A stretch of 27,640 nt of DNA from a virus, in the IMG/VR virus record IMGVR_UViG_3300031539_000248, positions 1 through 27,640 of that record; one strand, 5' to 3'. Below, in pieces: positions 16,871 to 23,109 of the stretch. Numbering within the stretch: position 1 is the stretch's first letter; each line of letters opens with the position of its first letter. The notes below the pieces were generated by a model, which was not told the origin of the DNA, did not search any database, and saw only the letters and a program-made list of their open reading frames with translations. The position numbers and the translations under genes are program-made.

Positions 16871-16925
16871 GGCTATCCCAAGCCTACTATCTTAGACCTA
16901 GTATTCCAAGCCCCCTATCCCAAGA
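16871..16925 (-). repeat. four direct repeats of 14 bp upstream of the late promoter
   Basis: Four imperfect units, each centred on TAT followed by a C/T-rich and A/G-rich half, begin at 16869, 16883, 16897 and 16911 with an exact 14-bp period (TAT at 16874, 16888, 16902 and 16916). On the minus strand they read like CTTGGGATAG. They end four bases from the -35 box, the position of an activator array, and resemble iterons. Confidence 0.65.
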
Positions 16926-16942
16926 GAAAAAAAGCAACTTTT

Positions 16943-17164
16943 TTACTCCCTCCCCCGTAACTCAAAAAACATCCTGACTTTGCTTGCCCAGGCACAGGTC
17001 CGTTCATTTCTATGGCCTCTGCTCATCCTAAAAGTAACACCCGCCTCTCTCATTTCATCCTTAAATCTCTGTCTCATAGCCTCAGCCGAATACATTTGTA
17101 TGCCTTCCCCATCGGTTAGTACCTGAGCTATTTGCTTCCATCCTTGGCAGAGGTGATCAGACAT
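16943..17164 (-). CDS. small helix-turn-helix protein
   Basis: This 73-aa protein starts at ATG 17164, overlapping the upstream stop by eight bases; a longer frame upstream is only a shadow of that gene. GWKQIAQVL, then SAEAMRQRFKDEM and a strand pair ending in CAWASKVRMFF, resemble the winged HTH of excisionase- or terminase-type DNA-binding proteins. It is encoded right before the repeat array and late promoter, so it is a candidate regulator of that promoter. Role inferred from fold and place. Confidence 0.6.
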   Translation of the reverse strand: MSDHLCQGWKQIAQVLTDGEGIQMYSAEAMRQRFKDEMREAGVTFRMSRGHRNERTCAWASKVRMFFELRGRE

Positions 17165-17885
17165 CCTCATCCTTCCTATAATGACAATCGATGCACAGGC
17201 CCCCAAGATACTTCTGGCCTTTGCCACAATGCTCACATAAACCTGAATCCTTCGGACTGAGATTAAAATGCTTCTCCATTTCCTCGATGAGCCAGGAGCC
17301 CTTCTTAAAGAATCCATAAGCACCGGTATATTTCTTTTTCGTGGTAGATAGATAGAAGTCGAGCTTATTAAACATCCATTCCAATTTTTCTTTTTCAAAC
17401 TGAGATTTAAGGTTGGTGTATTGCTCGGTTGTGAGCCGTATATATTCTCTAATCTCCTCCATATCCTCTTTCTTTACCTTCTTTGAAGGTGAAGAAGAAG
17501 ATGAAGAGGGTTGTGACAGTGGTGTTATTGGAGCGTTACTGTCACGCTTCTCTCTGAATCTGTTTTGCCTTAATCTATTGTTTTCCCTTTCCTTTTCATC
17601 CCTGAGCATACGACGTGACATAACCGTTACCTTACCGTTATTAGAGAAGATAATGTCGCCTATTTGCTCATCTTTAAGGTATAAAAGTATTTCTCTTGTA
17701 GCTTGTTCCGTTGCCCTTAGAATCCGAGCCCACTGAGTTATTGTTTTTGTGAGTTTCCCGTGTTCCTCAGACCACCATAACTTGCAGCAGATTCTTATCC
17801 AGGCACCTTCTATCTCTAAAGGATGCTCGTCTAAATCGTGCATCCAATCATTAGGATAAAATTGAAATGCTGGTGCTTTTGTCAT
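17157..17885 (-). CDS. phage replication protein (DUF1376 / replisome-organiser type)
   Basis: The 242-aa protein has an N-terminal winged-helix-like domain (about 1-90) with APAFQFYPNDWMHDLDEHPL and IEGAWIRICCKLWW, the pattern of phage replication initiators. A charged linker (about 93-112) and a Ser-rich stretch (about 122-135) follow. A second helical domain contains EKLEWMFNKLDFYLSTTKKKYTG-type residues (about 160-200). The C-terminus is a zinc ribbon with Cys217, 220, 231 and 234. It probably binds the phage origin and recruits the host helicase. It lies in a run of nuclease and DNA-modification genes, as in other early regions. Confidence 0.72.
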   Translation of the reverse strand: MTKAPAFQFYPNDWMHDLDEHPLEIEGAWIRICCKLWWSEEHGKLTKTITQWARILRATEQATREILLYLKDEQIGDIIFSNNGKVTVMSRRMLRDEKERENNRLRQNRFREKRDSNAPITPLSQPSSSSSSPSKKVKKEDMEEIREYIRLTTEQYTNLKSQFEKEKLEWMFNKLDFYLSTTKKKYTGAYGFFKKGSWLIEEMEKHFNLSPKDSGLCEHCGKGQKYLGGLCIDCHYRKDEDV

Positions 17886-17907
17886 CCCTCCCGTTTCTCC
17901 CTCGGCC

Positions 17908-18171
17908 TCATAAATTCCTTTTCTTTGCCCATTCAGGCTTTTCAGTCAGCCACATTTGCCCCGGCCTATACTTCGCTTGAATGCTTAAATGACAGACTTG
18001 GCAGCAAGCCAACAAATTCTCGTATGTACAATTCGCCTTGTTCAAATCTAAGTGGTGTACAGTGAGGATCCTCCCGGGAACAGAATCAGAATCGCAATTC
18101 TCACATTTCCGGCCAGCTTTATCTTTAATTTCATCAGCTATCTCAGACCAATTATCCGGGTAATCAGACAT
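17908..18171 (-). CDS. HNH endonuclease
   Basis: This 87-aa protein has a complete small HNH/treble-clef fold: CENC (Cys23, Cys26), VHHLD (His39, His40), ENLLACCQVCH with Asn52, Cys57, Cys60 and His61. Free-standing HNH nucleases in phages take part in packaging or DNA processing. The ATG overlaps the stop of the 55-aa gene by eight bases. It lies just upstream of the replication gene, so it is more likely an early DNA-metabolism nuclease than the packaging HNH found beside terminases. Confidence 0.85.
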   Translation of the reverse strand: MSDYPDNWSEIADEIKDKAGRKCENCDSDSVPGRILTVHHLDLNKANCTYENLLACCQVCHLSIQAKYRPGQMWLTEKPEWAKKRNL

Positions 18172-18331
18172 GGTATTCCATCACTTTTCTCCCCGGTAGC
18201 GCCTCATACCCTTTCAAACTCGCGTACATTTCACAGCCCCTGCACTCCCGGTCACTCTGTTGATAATGCCAAAGGCAGACGTCCGGGTGTACCCGATGTG
18301 GCCGGATACGTGGGCACCATTGGTTAATCAT
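18164..18331 (-). CDS. 55-aa cysteine-rich protein
   Basis: The frame from ATG 18331 overlaps the preceding stop as ATGA and the HNH start by eight bases, so it is tightly coupled on both sides. Cys6, Cys19, Cys30 and Cys33 (MINQWCPR, VHPDVCLWH, RECRGCEMY) could bind zinc. No family is recognised. Confidence 0.6.
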   Translation of the reverse strand: MINQWCPRIRPHRVHPDVCLWHYQQSDRECRGCEMYASLKGYEALPGRKVMEYHV

Positions 18332-18597
18332 GGTTTCCAATAACTGATTTTCAAAATGGGTTTCCGGTCTGCCCTAAACAATACAAAGTCGTGCGGTTCT
18401 GGAGATTCCAATTCCTTGTATGCCCACTCAAGCCCGTTCTTTCGGCGCTTGCACGATACTGGACGATTGTTGAGTTTCACGTCTGGGTAGACACTCGCAA
18501 CACTGCGGACGGCATCGATACCCGCATCTTTGGCAATGTTGACCACTTCCCTCTCGAAATCGAAGCCTTTGGTGCGTGGTGATTTGCCTCCGCTCAT
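18328..18597 (-). CDS. Holliday-junction-resolvase-like PD-(D/E)XK protein with altered site
   Basis: The 89-aa protein follows the layout of small phage/archaeal-type resolvases: KGFDFEREVVNIAKDAGIDAVR (about 10-31, with Glu15/Glu17), a YPDVKL strand with Asp39, then VSCKRRKNG at 47-55 and DFVLFRADRKP. In active members the third motif is (E/D)xK, typically ECK; here it is Ser48-Cys-Lys50, so the usual second acidic ligand is missing. It is either an inactive or a divergent nuclease. It is coupled by ATGA overlap to both neighbours. Confidence 0.6.
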   Translation of the reverse strand: MSGGKSPRTKGFDFEREVVNIAKDAGIDAVRSVASVYPDVKLNNRPVSCKRRKNGLEWAYKELESPEPHDFVLFRADRKPILKISYWKP

Positions 18598-18791
18598 TCT
18601 TCCCCTGCTTTCTTACATGCCATACAGATAGCCAGGGCAAGAGTAGGCTGCCCTGTAACCCAATGCCGGTGACAGGTCTTATCCCAAACATCGCAACTGT
18701 ATTTCCCGTCGTCTTTTTCCATTATCCAATCATCCCGCTTATCCACCTTCTCAAACGCTTTGATGAGGTCTCGGATTTCTGCGGGTGTCAC
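18594..18791 (-). CDS. 65-aa cysteine/histidine-rich phage protein, GTG start
   Basis: GTG 18791 directly follows the TAA of the preceding gene, and the ribosome site GGAGGG is the end of that gene. The helical N-terminus (PAEIRDLIKAFEKV) is followed by a Cys/His set (SCDVWDKTCHRHW, AICMACKK) likely to hold zinc. The stop overlaps the resolvase-like start as ATGA. Function unknown. Confidence 0.6.
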   Translation of the reverse strand: MTPAEIRDLIKAFEKVDKRDDWIMEKDDGKYSCDVWDKTCHRHWVTGQPTLALAICMACKKAGEE

Positions 18792-18992
18792 TTACCCTCC
18801 GCTCTCTTGGTTATACCTCACAATATCTCCGTCTTTTAGCTCATGCCATTTTCTGATTTCCCAAAAGCCAAGGCATAGATACCAATCATAGATAAGCGAC
18901 ATCCCATACTTTGCCTTGATGAATCCAGATACATGCCATCGAGGAAACCAAGAAATGTATTGATATTTCTTTTGTGGTGTCACTTACCCTCC
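18784..18992 (-). repeat. duplicated 17-bp ribosome-site/stop/start junction
   Basis: The identical minus-strand string GGAGGGTAAGTGACACC occurs at 18800-18784 and 18992-18976. In both places it encodes the last two glycines of one gene, its TAA stop, the ribosome site and the GTG ACA start of the next gene. Confidence 0.7.
18792..18983 (-). CDS. 63-aa aromatic-rich protein, GTG start
   Basis: GTG 18983 follows TAA of the 48-aa gene without a gap, again with GGAGGG encoded by the last two codons of that gene. The peptide is unusually rich in Trp and Tyr and opens with the same MTP as its downstream neighbour. No family is recognised; tight packing supports it being a gene. Confidence 0.55.
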   Translation of the reverse strand: MTPQKKYQYISWFPRWHVSGFIKAKYGMSLIYDWYLCLGFWEIRKWHELKDGDIVRYNQESGG

Positions 18993-19130
18993 CACCCTGA
19001 TCTCTGCGGCACAGTCCTTAAATCCCATTTCCCAGGCTGCCGCCGCTACGGTTCCTACCGGGTATATGTTGTCCTCGAGCTTTCCACCCTGCAGGTAAGC
19101 TAGGCGGCCTTCTTCGTATGGAGTGATCAT
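18984..19130 (-). CDS. 48-aa RMF/CrpP-like small protein
   Basis: ATG 19130 overlaps the upstream stop as ATGA and has GGGGAG just before it. The peptide reads EEGRLAYLQGGKLEDNIYP, then AAAAWEMGFKD. That matches the pattern of ribosome-modulation-factor/CrpP-like proteins (G.A...G....N.YP......W..G), which are common as small phage ORFs. The match is short, so the family call is tentative. Confidence 0.5.
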   Translation of the reverse strand: MITPYEEGRLAYLQGGKLEDNIYPVGTVAAAAWEMGFKDCAAEIRVGG

Positions 19131-19354
19131 ATCTCCCCCCTATCATGTTGATTCCAATCTTCTGGGCCGTATTCATCCTCGTGCTTGTCGCAAATCCCAG
19201 GCTCTGGGCTCCGCTTGAATCCACCGGGTGGGCCTTTAAACTTTCTGCCGCAGACGGTGCAATATTTATCCACACGCCCTTTGCCTCGGGCGCCCGTGTA
19301 ACTGGCGATTTGCCTAGTGATTTGTTCGCGCCTGGCTTGCGTAGGTTTAGTCAT
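19127..19354 (-). CDS. 75-aa zinc-finger-like protein
   Basis: The frame from ATG 19354 has AAGGGG close upstream; another ATG six codons earlier is possible. A basic N-terminus (TKPTQARREQITRQ) precedes CTVCGRKF and GICDKHEDEYG, which could form a treble-clef zinc site. It overlaps the 48-aa gene by ATGA. Function unknown. Confidence 0.6.
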   Translation of the reverse strand: MTKPTQARREQITRQIASYTGARGKGRVDKYCTVCGRKFKGPPGGFKRSPEPGICDKHEDEYGPEDWNQHDRGEI

Positions 19355-19361
19355 AAGCCCC

Positions 19362-19847
19362 TTAAAAAACATCCTCTTTGCGCCATTTTGTCCGGTGTAT
19401 AAGCATAAAGGCTATTCTTGATACCATGCTTTTCTCCATCTCTCGCTTTTTAGGCCGTTTGATCCATTCTTGTTCTAAAATCCAAGTATCATCAAGTCGT
19501 GTTTCATGGTGCCATCTCCATTTGTAGATGTACATAAGGCCAACATATCGAGGTAAATCGTCTCTCTTGATTGCATCTCGTGGGCAAACGAATGTAAACG
19601 TATGGCAATACTCCAGATAGTTCTGCCATTTCTTATCAGAGATAAAATCCCGCCGACACGATTTAAATTCATAGATTCGTATGTGCTGGCTGTATGGATT
19701 AACCCGGATAAGGTCAAACCGGTTATTATCTAAGCCGGTTTCAAACATGCTAAAATATGGGCCGGTGTGATTGGTGCGAAAGTATTTCTTGATATCTGCA
19801 ATGCTGACATCGTAATCGAATTCTTCATGTATGACTGTTTGGGGCAT
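19362..19847 (-). CDS. MmcB-like PD-(D/E)XK nuclease
   Basis: This 161-aa protein matches the MmcB DNA-repair family. NRFDLIRVN carries Asp45; IYEFKSCRRDF carries Glu60 and Lys62 of the ExK motif; SDKKWQNYLEYCHTFTFVCP copies the family's SDrKW..Yl.yCD.f.FavP. The catalytic residues are intact. It opens with an AGGGGATT ribosome site and lies next to another PD-(D/E)XK gene, suggesting joint roles in DNA processing or in degrading competing DNA. Confidence 0.75.
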   Translation of the reverse strand: MPQTVIHEEFDYDVSIADIKKYFRTNHTGPYFSMFETGLDNNRFDLIRVNPYSQHIRIYEFKSCRRDFISDKKWQNYLEYCHTFTFVCPRDAIKRDDLPRYVGLMYIYKWRWHHETRLDDTWILEQEWIKRPKKREMEKSMVSRIAFMLIHRTKWRKEDVF

Positions 19848-19862
19848 AATCCCCTGAAATGC

Positions 19863-20261
19863 TTATAGTTCCTTAAAATGGTTTAACGGGAATATAACTC
19901 GTGGCCTTTTCCCGCTTGTTTCGTGAGCTTTATCCATCCATAAAATATCAAGATAATTCCAAAAAATTACATCATTTGGCTTTTCTACGATAAATAACAC
20001 TGCACGAATCCCTGTTTGCTTTTGAAATTCTAATCGCCTTTTTATTTGCCACAATGGAAGCCCATGACCCTCGAACGGTGGCGGCTTGTATCGCTCTTGT
20101 CTTTTAACCTCAGCCAAAAACCAATTACTATTATATCGATAAAGAATATCAGCCTGAAAATAGGGCAAGTCCCGATTGCTAAGAAAAGTACGAATTATGG
20201 ATTCACCAACCCAACCCTGATAATAAAGACAATTTTTGCATTCTTTCCTGGCTTCGTTCAA
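19863..20261 (-). CDS. PD-(D/E)XK nuclease-like protein
   Basis: The 132-aa protein has a YFQADILYRY strand with Asp38, a FLAEVKRQ strand with Glu51 and Lys53 (ExK), then LWQIKRRLEFQKQTGIRAVLFIVE, the helix-strand that follows the site in this fold. Glu20 in GWVGES may complete it. It is coupled by ATGA overlap to the adenine methyltransferase gene upstream. A nuclease next to a DNA methyltransferase could be a restriction-like pair or two independent early functions. The local sequence is more AT-rich than the late genes. Confidence 0.68.
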   Translation of the reverse strand: MNEARKECKNCLYYQGWVGESIIRTFLSNRDLPYFQADILYRYNSNWFLAEVKRQERYKPPPFEGHGLPLWQIKRRLEFQKQTGIRAVLFIVEKPNDVIFWNYLDILWMDKAHETSGKRPRVIFPLNHFKEL

Positions 20262-21256
20262 ATCTCATTGCCCCATGAATCCCAACCCTCATAAGTTTCC
20301 CTTGCGAAAAGCTCTAAACGATTCCCTATGGTTTTTACTTCGATTAATTTTCGAATTTTATCCGGTTTTTTAGAATGTTGCTCTTTAGTTTCGCTAATAA
20401 GGGTTGGTATAGCATCACCATATTGCTCTATGTTGATTTTGCCTTTATAACCATAAAGCAATAATTCGGTTTTTTTATGAAATCCATTTTGGGTCCACCC
20501 ATTTCCCTTATCCCACGTTATGAGACAGAAATATTTAAATCCCCATATTTTCATTACGTCTAATGCATCTGGAAGGAACGTATGAGTAGTCCAAAGAAAG
20601 AGAGAACATTGTTCTGCAGCGAGATTAGCGATAGGTAGAGTTTTGATATTCTCAATGCTCATGGTGGGATATTTATCTTCAATAGGACTTTCCCATTTAT
20701 CCACGATAATAGAGCCAACTGGCCAAGGGGGGTCGGCATAAATGACGTGATATTTCTTAGGTTCATTGGCTAGACGAAATTCATTTTCCTTATCAACGAT
20801 GTATTGTTGTACAACTTGGCGTAATTCACGGATTGATAGTTTTTCTTTTTCAGCTTTATTTAAAAATTCTTGAGCCTTATTCATGTCATGGTTTTTACCC
20901 CATGCCATTCTTTCAGCATTGATTTCTATTTCTTTAAGAGAGGCGACTTCGTAGTGATGAGCGTATGAAACATTTAAGTGACGACACTTAATTTCAAATA
21001 ATTCAGCTATTCGCTTAAATTGGGCCAAATTTTGGTAATGATACTCTAAGACCCTTTCCGCCTCCTGATACAACCCATCCCCATAATGCCTTTTCCCATC
21101 AACCAGCCAGTCGCCTATGGCCCATTGTTTGGCTTCGTCCACTCGTTTCAGTATTCCACCATAGCCTTCCCATTCTTCTTTTGTGGATTCCCTAACAAGC
21201 TCGGTGCCAACAAATGTTGTGCGATATGGGCCGGTTCTTAGTATCAACTCATTCAT
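20258..21256 (-). CDS. MT-A70 family adenine N6-methyltransferase with N-terminal helical domain
   Basis: The 332-aa protein has a C-terminal MT-A70 domain (about 168-320): YHVIYADPPWPV with the DPPW motif at 175-178, then SLFLWTTHTFLPDAL, GFKYFCLITWDK, TELLLYGYKG and a late RLELFARETYEGWDSWGNE. The N-terminal 160 residues are helical and resemble the ParB/KorB-like region often fused to such enzymes in phages. It should methylate adenine in DNA, protecting phage DNA from host restriction or marking it. ATG 21256 is preceded by TAGG. Confidence 0.87.
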   Translation of the reverse strand: MNELILRTGPYRTTFVGTELVRESTKEEWEGYGGILKRVDEAKQWAIGDWLVDGKRHYGDGLYQEAERVLEYHYQNLAQFKRIAELFEIKCRHLNVSYAHHYEVASLKEIEINAERMAWGKNHDMNKAQEFLNKAEKEKLSIRELRQVVQQYIVDKENEFRLANEPKKYHVIYADPPWPVGSIIVDKWESPIEDKYPTMSIENIKTLPIANLAAEQCSLFLWTTHTFLPDALDVMKIWGFKYFCLITWDKGNGWTQNGFHKKTELLLYGYKGKINIEQYGDAIPTLISETKEQHSKKPDKIRKLIEVKTIGNRLELFARETYEGWDSWGNEI

Positions 21257-21275
21257 AACCTATCGAAATCCTTCA

Positions 21276-21294
21276 TCTAATTATTTTAATTAGA
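21276..21294. promoter_or_regulatory. 19-bp AT-rich palindrome, candidate operator
   Basis: TCTAATTA, three Ts, TAATTAGA is a perfect 8+3+8 inverted repeat in the gap between the ribbon-helix-helix gene and the methyltransferase start. It could be bound by the adjacent ribbon-helix-helix protein. Confidence 0.45.
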
Positions 21295-21308
21295 CTCTAC
21301 TTTTACTT

Positions 21309-21500
21309 TCATTTGCGTTTTCGGGATAATGCTATACAAAGTTTGGAGGCATAAAGACGAGCTATGTATTCCTCAATGGCCACACTACAAAATTCAGAGC
21401 GTTTAAGATTTCGCTTACCGGCTTCGTGGTCTATTATTTCGACAAGGTCGCTTTCGAGATACAGACTACATTGCTCTTTACCGTTTTTGTATTTACGCAT
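21309..21500 (-). CDS. ribbon-helix-helix DNA-binding protein
   Basis: The 63-aa protein has the CopG/Arc pattern: a short strand (QCSLYLESDL), helix one (VEIIDHEAGKRN), a turn, and helix two beginning LKRSEFCSVAIEEYI. The ribosome site GGAGGGAGCC precedes ATG 21500. It lies just after the repressor gene in the leftward early operon and probably regulates early genes, possibly through the palindrome at 21276-21294. Confidence 0.72.
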   Translation of the reverse strand: MRKYKNGKEQCSLYLESDLVEIIDHEAGKRNLKRSEFCSVAIEEYIARLYASKLCIALSRKRK

Positions 21501-21534
21501 GGCTCCCTCCGTAGGTAGAAATACTTAGTTTGGA

Positions 21535-21786
21535 CTAGGTAGTTCCCCGCATAAAAAGTGTTTTGAAGATACGGTTTAGTGTGGTATATTTTGATTTTTT
21601 GGCCTGGTGTAGAGTGGACTCGAAGCATTGAATTCGCAACAAGACATCTCCTGGTGGGATTGCCCTGTTGTTCTCGTAATTAGCGATAGCACATCGGTTA
21701 GAACTCACTGCAGAAGCGAACTTCTCTTGACTTAATCCCGCTCTTGCCCGAACAGATTTGACAAATTGAGAAATGTCAGATTTCAC
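21535..21786 (-). CDS. XRE-type repressor of the lysis-lysogeny switch, GTG start
   Basis: The 83-aa form begins at GTG 21786, the first start codon after a strong promoter. The HTH spans about residues 5-55: FVKSVRARAGLSQEKFASAVSSNRCAIANYENN, the Cro/CI-type fold. No Shine-Dalgarno sequence exists, and the -10 box ends eight bases before GTG, so the message would be leaderless, as for lambda cI. A 15-bp palindrome lies over its -35 box, consistent with autoregulation. An in-frame TTG 12 codons upstream would start inside the promoter and is rejected. Confidence 0.75.
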   Translation of the reverse strand: MKSDISQFVKSVRARAGLSQEKFASAVSSNRCAIANYENNRAIPPGDVLLRIQCFESTLHQAKKSKYTTLNRIFKTLFMRGTT

Positions 21787-21793
21787 GTTGACT

Positions 21794-21822
21794 AATATAT
21801 AAAAATAATTTGTGCTTGTCAA
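21794..21822 (-). promoter_or_regulatory. promoter of the leftward repressor gene
   Basis: TTGACA (21822-21817), 17 bases, TATATT (21799-21794) on the minus strand. The -35 lies inside the palindromic operator at 21812-21826. Transcription should begin at or next to GTG 21786. Confidence 0.72.
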
Positions 21823-21826
21823 GCAC
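21812..21826. promoter_or_regulatory. switch operator, copy 1
   Basis: GTGCTTGTCAAGCAC is a perfect 7+1+7 palindrome between the divergent HTH genes. It recurs at 22146-22160 with only the central base changed. On the minus strand it contains the TTGACA -35 of the repressor promoter. Confidence 0.75.
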
Positions 21827-21842
21827 TTTTAAGGGGGCTCAT

Positions 21843-22085
21843 TTGGGCGGAAAGAAAAAAGCCGAAATTACTCCAATCTTGTTAGAGCGGATTCGTATAC
21901 TTAGTGAATTCAGTGAGCAAGAACTTGCGGAAATGGCTGGGATTGACAGAACAGCATGGTATCACAAAGAAAATGCTAGACAGACTATGGCAGGGGATGA
22001 TTTTGCTAGATTATTGCTCACGCTGGCAAAACGAATGCCTAGAAAAAAGTATGAAAAATTACTGAGCGCCATATTTATAGACTAA
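21843..22085 (+). CDS. Cro/CII-like HTH regulator, TTG start
   Basis: This 80-aa protein is divergent from the repressor. TTG 21843 follows AAGGGGG at good spacing; no ATG is better placed. The HTH region reads LLERIRILSEFSEQELAEMAGIDRTAWYHKENARQTM (about 11-46), followed by a basic helix and a short C-terminus. It ends just before a clear terminator, so it forms its own short transcript. It is likely the anti-repressor or Cro-like partner in the switch. Confidence 0.7.
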   Translation: MGGKKKAEITPILLERIRILSEFSEQELAEMAGIDRTAWYHKENARQTMAGDDFARLLLTLAKRMPRKKYEKLLSAIFID

Positions 22086-22100
22086 TCAATAAGTTAGATT

Positions 22101-22139
22101 AGCCCACGGAAAAAAATGCACGTGGGCTTTATTTTTATT
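22101..22139 (+). terminator. intrinsic terminator after the HTH gene
   Basis: AGCCCACG (22101-22108) and CGTGGGCT (22121-22128) form a perfect 8-bp stem with a 12-base loop. A T-rich tract (TTATTTTTATT) follows. It sits 16 bases after the stop codon. Confidence 0.82.
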
Positions 22140-22145
22140 CCGATT

Positions 22146-22160
22146 GTGCTTGACAAGCAC
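22146..22160 (+). promoter_or_regulatory. switch operator, copy 2, with rightward -35 box
   Basis: GTGCTTGACAAGCAC is the second copy of the 15-bp palindrome and holds TTGACA (22150-22155) on the plus strand, opposite in sense to copy 1. A -10 is less clear (GATACC or ATACCC at 16-17 bases spacing). It probably controls the rightward early operon that starts at 22205. Confidence 0.65.
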
Positions 22161-22204
22161 AAAACAGGTATGATACCCTGATTCAAACACTCCAGGAGGG
22201 CATC

Positions 22205-22300
22205 ATGTCAGAACAAGCTCTCAAACGCGCAACCCTCATTGTCTGTATCATAACGATTCTATATTTTGGCATTCATTTAACTATTTGGTGGTTACGATGA
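22205..22300 (+). CDS. 31-aa single-span membrane peptide
   Basis: ATG 22205 has AGGAGGG five bases upstream, a near-ideal site. The peptide is MSEQALKR followed by one hydrophobic helix and a WWLR end. The stop overlaps the next start as ATGA. It is the first gene of the rightward operon; such peptides can act in superinfection exclusion, but there is no direct evidence. Confidence 0.6.
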   Translation: MSEQALKRATLIVCIITILYFGIHLTIWWLR

Positions 22301-22503
22301 TAACAGAACTCACCATGCTCCGGGGCCTTTACTGCCCTCATAAGGTACACCTGAAGGGCACAGCCTCACAAGTCTATCATGATTGGTACGAACACCTTAG
22401 CCCTACTACTCAACGCCATATCTGGCTTGACCGGTTCGGCTTGATTTTCCCCGATCCCGAGACACAAGCTCCCTACACAGTTAGGACGAGCACGGTCCGG
22501 TAA
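22297..22503 (+). CDS. 68-aa hypothetical protein
   Basis: The start ATG 22297 overlaps the previous stop. The protein contains LYCPHKVHLKG, DWYEHLSPTTQ and a Trp/Phe-rich centre. No family is recognised. Its position behind the operator marks it as an early gene. Confidence 0.6.
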   Translation: MITELTMLRGLYCPHKVHLKGTASQVYHDWYEHLSPTTQRHIWLDRFGLIFPDPETQAPYTVRTSTVR

Positions 22504-22563
22504 GGGGATAGGCAGGGGAGTCAAGAGGGCAACCCAAGGCGTAACCTTAGAAGGGAGGAATCA

Positions 22564-22809
22564 ATGGAAGGCAAGGAATTGGGTGAAACTGATGTAAATG
22601 AAATCAGGGATAGGCTTTCAAATTGTCTTGATTTGGGCCGGGAAATTCGCACCAAAGCGTATCAGCTTCATGTGCCAGCATCGAAATCTGAGCGTGAAAA
22701 GCCTGTAGAGACGAAGGCAGATTCGATAGGTGGAGAGTTTAAGCAGTGCTTGTCGGAACTCACAAGCACGCTGGATGAGGCCCTGAGCACTTTGCAGAAG
22801 TTCTGCTAA
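22564..22809 (+). CDS. 81-aa helical hypothetical protein
   Basis: ATG 22564 follows AAGGGAGGAATCA. The protein is acidic, with two predicted helices (about 9-35 and 58-79) and a low-complexity charged middle (SKSEREKPVETK). No motif recognised. Confidence 0.6.
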   Translation: MEGKELGETDVNEIRDRLSNCLDLGREIRTKAYQLHVPASKSEREKPVETKADSIGGEFKQCLSELTSTLDEALSTLQKFC

Positions 22810-22820
22810 CCCAAGACACA

Positions 22821-22919
22821 ATGCTCATTGAAATCAAAATTTGTCGCTGTACCCTGTGTTGGTGGAGCCAGGGTGAAACCTTAACATGTGTGTGTTGGCC
22901 AAGAAGGGCGGGTGGGTAG
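22821..22919 (+). CDS. possible 32-aa cysteine-rich peptide
   Basis: A short frame from ATG 22821 to TAG 22919 encodes CRCTLC and TCVC, an arrangement that could bind zinc like the other small proteins of this arm. The ribosome site is poor, so it is uncertain. It fills part of the 300-base gap between clear genes. Confidence 0.35.
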   Translation: MLIEIKICRCTLCWWSQGETLTCVCWPRRAGG

Positions 22920-22934
22920 CAAGGATGGCGGCAA

Positions 22935-23095
22935 GGGGCTAGAAGTTGCTTGCGACCTGAGATAATATCAAAACGCGACCTCGTAATTCTAGCCCCATCC
23001 CTCGGAGGTTCCTGGAGAAATCCAGTACTTCAACCGAATTAGCATAACTCTTTCATTCCGAAAGACGCCATCCCCCGGGGGCGAAATCCCGGGGG
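22935..23095 (+). promoter_or_regulatory. structured leader ahead of the zinc-ribbon gene
   Basis: GGGGCTAGAA (22935-22944) and TTCTAGCCCC (22987-22996) form a perfect 10-bp long-range stem. CTGGA-GAAA-TCCAG (23012-23025) is a GNRA-capped hairpin. CCCCCGGG (23072-23079) and CCCGGGGG (23088-23095) form an 8-bp GC hairpin directly before the ribosome site of the gene at 23110. The rest of this gap shows no convincing gene. It may be a cis-regulatory RNA; no known riboswitch class is recognised. Confidence 0.45.
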
Positions 23096-23109
23096 GAAAG
23101 GCGGGAATC

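Noticed and set aside
16871-16925. Replication origin iterons
   Set aside because: Repeats abut a promoter -35 box and no AT-rich unwinding region or DnaA-type boxes were noticed next to them; an activator site is the simpler reading, though an origin is not excluded.
17165-17398. N-terminal extension of the 73-aa HTH protein to 151 aa
   Set aside because: The extension lies wholly inside the replication gene in another frame, is low in family-like content and has a worse start than ATG 17164.
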